Positions 60,882 to 64,000 of a stretch of DNA of 64,000 bases are shown one piece after another (positions within the stretch are counted from its first letter, which is position 1; each line of letters opens with the position of its first letter). The stretch is from Prescottella sp. R16 (lineage in GTDB: Bacteria > Actinomycetota > Actinomycetes > Mycobacteriales > Mycobacteriaceae), in assembly GCF_030656875.1 (NCBI RefSeq), contig NZ_CP130943.1, positions 1,550,001 through 1,614,000 of the forward strand. The letters are read 5' to 3'. A program made the translations under genes and the position numbers. Under the pieces are notes generated by a model. That model did no database searches, was not told the DNA's origin, and saw only the letters and a program-made list of their open reading frames with translations.

Positions 60882-60959
60882 TCAGCTGAAGGTGCTGATC
60901 TGCTCGAAGAGCTTGTAGGCGATCGACACGATGTTGATGACGGCGCTGAGCATTTCCAT
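60882..60959 (-). CDS. 25-residue amphipathic micropeptide
   Basis: ATG 60959 to TGA 60882. The peptide begins MEMLSAVINIVSIAYKL and ends FEQISTFS: one predicted helix with Ile/Val/Leu/Phe on one face and Glu, Asn, Lys, Gln on the other. GAAGGA lies six bases before the ATG, and a 15-bp terminator hairpin follows 13 bases after the stop, so the gene is a self-contained unit. A 6-bp hairpin (GGTGGC/GCCACC, 60991-61007) sits in the leader. Codons end almost always in C or G, as in real genes here. I know no named family; size and character recall phenol-soluble modulins, small channel-forming peptides and leaderless bacteriocins. Function is unknown. Confidence 0.6.
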   Translation of the reverse strand: MEMLSAVINIVSIAYKLFEQISTFS

Positions 60960-61066
60960 GTTCAATCCTTCACAGGTGGTGCGATGAAGTGGTGGCGGAC
61001 AGCCACCGAGAGAAAGTTAGCATTCCGGACAACCTGCCCGATATGCCGACTCGCACGAACATCTGC

Positions 61067-62458
61067 TCACAACTGTGACGTACGTGACTCCGACACGAGG
61101 GCCCGCCCGTCCTCGAAGCGCAGGAAGCCCGCGGTGACAGCCCGATCGACGGCGGCCGTCACCGCCGCGACACGACCGTCCGGAGCCGGATACAGCTCCG
61201 CGAGTGTCTCCGCGTCCAGTCGCACGGTGGCCCCGTTGTTCGGCACGTGCACGCTCTCCCCGGTCAGTGACGCCACCGGAGCCTCGACGGCCGGTGTCCG
61301 GACCCCGCCGACCGCGTTGCCGTGCCGGTCCCGCACGATCGCCCCGCTCCTCGTCTCGATCGGCTCCGCCGACGCCGGTGCGACCCCGTCGACCACCCAC
61401 GCCCGCATCGCCCGCAGCGCCGCCGACACCACCTCGGCCTGCTGACCGTCGTTGACGATCGGAACGACCGCCGCCAGGTCCCGGATCGTGCCGAACTGGG
61501 CCGTGTACTGCGGGTACAGGATCCGCAACGAGTGCGCGTCGGAGTGGGCGGCCCCCGCGATCTCCCACGTCCGGATCCGGTCGGTGTCGGGCTGCCGGGC
61601 CGCGACGAACGACCGTTCGGGGGTGCCACCGAGCTCGAACAGTTCGGTCTCGGTGACGATCTGGAACACCGGCACGTCGAGGTCGGTACGCACCCGAGCG
61701 GGGGAGACGACATCGGGCCCGTCCGGTCCGTCGAGCGCCGGAATCCCGGTACCGGAGCCGAGCGGCGCCCCGAATCCCGCCCGACTGTGGACCACGATGC
61801 CGTCGAACACCTCGTCGTGGAGATGGATCGCATTGGCGTAGGTGAGCATGCGCATCGCCGACTGCGACTGCCCGACGGCGATCACGTGCTCGACGTCCAG
61901 TCCGGCGAGCGGATCCGCGCCGCGCGGGGCCCTCAGCGAGGTGCCGGCCTGGGAGAAGATGTCGTACGAGTACGCGTCACCGGGATGGTGCAGCGGGCCG
62001 TACCGCTGCGGATTCCAGGCCTTGAGTCCGACGGCCGCGGGACCGAGCGGGCTGCCGCCGGTGCTGTTCACCCCGGCGGCCTGCGCCGACACCCCCACCC
62101 ACGCATAGCCCTGCAGTAGTTCCGCGTGCATGTAACCGAAGTCGACGTCCACGTCGACGCCGCCGCTCACGTTGAGCCACTCCACCACCACGGTGCCGTT
62201 GAACCGTGCCGGATCGGCGGGACGCCGCACCAGCAGCCGCGTCCGGTACGGCGCCTGCCCCGATTCGGTGACCGGCCACCGCCCGTCCGGCCCCCAGTCG
62301 CCGTCCTCGCGGTACGACGTGGCCGTCCCACTGAGGAAGAACTCCTGCTCGAGATACCCGGCGGCCGTCAGGTCGACGGACGTCGCGGTGGCCGGTGTGC
62401 CGTGGACCCCTGCAGTCGAGGGATTGTCGGTATCGAATCGTCGTGCGTGCAGGAACAT
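61067..62458 (-). CDS. alpha/beta hydrolase domain protein (Abhydrolase_10 type)
   Basis: 463 residues. Characteristic segments are TRLLVRRPADPARFNGTVVVEWLNVSGG, YAWVGVSAQAAGVN, YSYDIFSQAGTSLR and the nucleophile region VIAVGQSQSAMRMLTYANAIH (GQSQS), with His candidates in AGAAHSDAHSL. This large actinobacterial family is mostly uncharacterised. No signal peptide is visible. A CRP-like site lies 67-82 bases upstream of the ATG. Confidence 0.82.
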   Translation of the reverse strand: MFLHARRFDTDNPSTAGVHGTPATATSVDLTAAGYLEQEFFLSGTATSYREDGDWGPDGRWPVTESGQAPYRTRLLVRRPADPARFNGTVVVEWLNVSGGVDVDVDFGYMHAELLQGYAWVGVSAQAAGVNSTGGSPLGPAAVGLKAWNPQRYGPLHHPGDAYSYDIFSQAGTSLRAPRGADPLAGLDVEHVIAVGQSQSAMRMLTYANAIHLHDEVFDGIVVHSRAGFGAPLGSGTGIPALDGPDGPDVVSPARVRTDLDVPVFQIVTETELFELGGTPERSFVAARQPDTDRIRTWEIAGAAHSDAHSLRILYPQYTAQFGTIRDLAAVVPIVNDGQQAEVVSAALRAMRAWVVDGVAPASAEPIETRSGAIVRDRHGNAVGGVRTPAVEAPVASLTGESVHVPNNGATVRLDAETLAELYPAPDGRVAAVTAAVDRAVTAGFLRFEDGRALVSESRTSQL

Positions 62459-62524
62459 TCGGATCGAGCCTCTCTACCCGGGGCTGCGCCGCCCGCATCC
62501 CCATCCACGAAATCTAACGCTTGA

Positions 62525-62540
62525 TGTGGTGTCGGTCACA
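62525..62540. promoter_or_regulatory. CRP-like site upstream of the Abhydrolase_10 gene
   Basis: TGTGG-TGTCGG-TCACA matches TGTGA-N6-TCACA with one mismatch, and the flanks extend it to GATGTG-N8-CACATC, a perfect 6-bp inverted repeat. It lies in the 115-bp gap between the sulfotransferase stop and the hydrolase start on the minus strand. Confidence 0.5.
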
Positions 62541-62573
62541 TCGATTCTCGTTGGCTGGGACATCCGGATCGGT

Positions 62574-63725
62574 TCAGCGACCGAAGCGCTCGTTCACCTC
62601 TTCGGCAGTGAGCCCGTAGTCCTCGAGGGTGTACCGGTGCGCGGGCTTGCGGCCACCGGTCCGGCTCTCGGCATGCATCGCGTCCATCGACGTCCGGGCC
62701 TGCTCGGAGAACGGAATCGAGAAGTGCGAGTAGATCTTCTCGACGGTGCCGAGCGGATCACCCACGAAGTCGCCGTACTCGACGTCGACGAACTGCGCCG
62801 GATCGTACTTCGCGCGGGCCGCGGTGAAATCGTCGAGACCACGGGCCCACAGGTCCAGCTGGCTGCGGCCGATGACCTCGCCGCGGAAGCGGTTCGACCA
62901 CCCGTCGGTCGCCTGTTCGGCCAGACTGCACACCGACGGGATGATCGTGGCCGGCGGCCGGTGCGTCTGGACGATCAGTGCATCCGGGTAGACCTCCATC
63001 AACTCGTCGAGCGCGAACAGGTGGCTCGGATTCTTGAGCACCCAGCGCCGATCCCGATCGGGCAGGCCGATCAGCTGCAGATTCTTCTTGTGGCGTGCGT
63101 ACGCGTTGGACCAGTCCTGTCCCTCGAGCCACGACGAGTACGTCGGCAGGTGTGCGAGACATTCGTACGACACCGACTTGAACGTCTGACGCAGCAGCTG
63201 CCAGCACTCCTCGACCTCGCCGGCCGACATGTAGTGCACCCCCATGAACTCGGGATGCTCGACGTGGTGCTCACCGAACTGTGCCTCGATCGCGGCGAAC
63301 ACCGGGTTCGACGCCCACGTGTCCCGCGGGGGCCGCGGCTGCGGCATCTCCGTCAGCCACATCTCCAGACCCTGGTGCGCAGGATCGGCGGTGAGCAGTC
63401 GGTGCAGCGCGGTGGTGCCGGTGCGGGGCAGACCGGTGACGAAGATCGGCCGGTCGATCGCGACGTCGGCGTGCTCGGGGAACTGCTTCCACGCCGCCTC
63501 GCTCAGCAGCCGGGCGACCAGTGCGCCGCGCAGGAACACGCGAGAGATCTTGCTGCCGAACGGCGTCAGATCCTCGTCGCGGGCGTACGAGTCCAGCAGG
63601 ACCCCGAGTGCCTCGGTGTAGTCGTCGACGCCGAAGTCGTCGAGGCCGGTCATCTTCGTCGCGGACGCGTGCAGGTCCTCGACGGTGCCGACCGTCGTGC
63701 GGTCGGCGCTGTTGCGTTCGGTCAT
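62574..63725 (-). CDS. sulfotransferase family protein
   Basis: 383 residues. The 5'-phosphosulfate loop is IFVTGLPRTGTTALHRLL (about 93-110); the 3'-phosphate region is around WVLKNPSHLFALDELMEVYPDALIVQTHRPP. MGVHYMSAGEVEECWQLL and YTLEDYGLTAEEVNERF at the C-terminus mark the mycobacterial/rhodococcal subgroup. It follows an SDR gene by 13 bases, a pair also found in M. tuberculosis (Rv3529c-Rv3530c) near steroid genes. The acceptor is unknown; true sulfotransfer has not been shown for most members. Confidence 0.87.
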   Translation of the reverse strand: MTERNSADRTTVGTVEDLHASATKMTGLDDFGVDDYTEALGVLLDSYARDEDLTPFGSKISRVFLRGALVARLLSEAAWKQFPEHADVAIDRPIFVTGLPRTGTTALHRLLTADPAHQGLEMWLTEMPQPRPPRDTWASNPVFAAIEAQFGEHHVEHPEFMGVHYMSAGEVEECWQLLRQTFKSVSYECLAHLPTYSSWLEGQDWSNAYARHKKNLQLIGLPDRDRRWVLKNPSHLFALDELMEVYPDALIVQTHRPPATIIPSVCSLAEQATDGWSNRFRGEVIGRSQLDLWARGLDDFTAARAKYDPAQFVDVEYGDFVGDPLGTVEKIYSHFSIPFSEQARTSMDAMHAESRTGGRKPAHRYTLEDYGLTAEEVNERFGR

Positions 63726-63738
63726 CCGTTCGGTCTCC

Positions 63739-64000
63739 CTAGTGGTGGAATTCGCCGCAGTTGACGTCGAGGCACTGCCCGGTGATCGCGGACGCCATCG
63801 GCGACGCCAGGAAGATCACCGCGTCGGCGACCTCCTCGGTGGTCGGCAGCCGCTTCAGATCGCTGGCCGCGGCGGTGTGCTCGTAGATCTGTTCGACCGT
63901 GATGCCGAACTTCTGTGCCTGATGCTCGAAGTACTTCTTCAGGGTGTCGCCCCAGATGTATCCGGGGGCAACGGAATTGACCCGGATTCCCTGAGGGCCC
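63739..64000 (-). CDS. short-chain dehydrogenase/reductase, C-terminal part, gene continues past the right edge
   Basis: The last 86 complete codons before TAG 63739 are visible. GIRVNSVAPGYIWGDTLKKYF is the SDR segment after the catalytic Tyr-Lys, and KRLPTTEEVADAVIFLASPMASAITGQCLDVNCG is the usual C-terminal element. The cofactor loop and catalytic tetrad lie beyond the window. It is the upstream gene of the sulfotransferase operon. Confidence 0.9.
   Translation of the reverse strand, partial: GPQGIRVNSVAPGYIWGDTLKKYFEHQAQKFGITVEQIYEHTAAASDLKRLPTTEEVADAVIFLASPMASAITGQCLDVNCGEFHH

Noticed and set aside
60881..60891. CAGCTGAAGG at the end of the micropeptide gene as a third copy of the 27497/28777 repeat
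   Set aside because: No matching second arm is present; the word is part of the coding sequence and stop codon.

Overview
The window is high-GC DNA with short, heavily overlapping operons (ATGA/GTGA junctions), frequent GTG starts and mycolate-actinomycete gene families: a WS/DGAT wax-ester/triacylglycerol synthase, PlsB2, EspC-like type VII secretion partners, a mycothiol-dependent MDMPI-fold protein, a KmtR-type metal sensor and three-subunit proton-translocating transhydrogenase. This suggests Rhodococcus or a close relative. The genus call is inference from gene content. No rRNA, tRNA, insertion sequence, phage gene or CRISPR array was seen.

Layout. 1-5 kb: the 5' part of a giant DUF4011/superfamily 1 helicase gene (minus strand, cut by the window edge), divergent from a gene for a McrA-type head plus sulfur-binding-domain-like protein that has no nuclease domain; this looks like an anti-invader module. 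5-8.7 kb: a four-gene type VII secretion-associated block. 8.8-10.5 kb: pnuC-nadR NAD salvage behind a perfect palindrome. 10.5-14.7 kb: an FAD-linked oxidase, a 327-bp spacer with two strong hairpins, and a second secretion-associated trio. 14.7-19.9 kb: a glycerolipid acyltransferase operon (WS/DGAT, PlsB2, HAD-PlsC). 20-24.3 kb: formamidase (fmdB-fmdA) and small enzymes. 24.6-27.5 kb: pntAa-pntAb-pntB. 27.5-28.8 kb: an MFS gene bracketed by two related hairpins. 28.8-32.6 kb: branched-chain keto-acid dehydrogenase (bkdABC) and a divergent Lrp regulator. 32.6-44.3 kb: assorted enzymes, a HelZ-like SNF2 ATPase with a SWIM partner, and an XRE/SnoaL-like pair. 44.3-47.5 kb: a cobalamin-riboswitch-controlled ABC importer (btuFCD). 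47.6-50.3 kb: an Ntn amidase and a Tat-exported sulfatase. 50.4-55.8 kb: a complete valine-catabolism operon. 55.9-60.8 kb: a meta-cleavage-like hydrolase with divergent MarR, a KmtR-CDF metal efflux operon, a DHFR-like enzyme and another MarR. 60.8-64 kb: a 25-residue micropeptide gene with its own ribosome-binding site and terminator, an Abhydrolase_10-type protein, and a sulfotransferase-SDR pair cut by the right edge.

How the parts connect. BkdABC makes isobutyryl-CoA from 2-ketoisovalerate, and the mms operon carries it to propionyl-CoA. Propionyl-CoA disposal through methylmalonyl-CoA mutase needs B12, which the btu importer can supply. Propionyl- and acetyl-CoA can feed lipid made by the PlsB2/PlsC/WS-DGAT operon, and PntAB can supply NADPH for it. 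These links are inference from pathway logic. Most regulators here sit beside a clear inverted repeat in their divergent promoter region, so several autoregulatory circuits can be read directly. The least explained items are the DUF4011/SBD pair, the micropeptide gene, the two-hairpin spacer at 12.0-12.1 kb, and an E2 subunit that lacks its usual subunit-binding domain.
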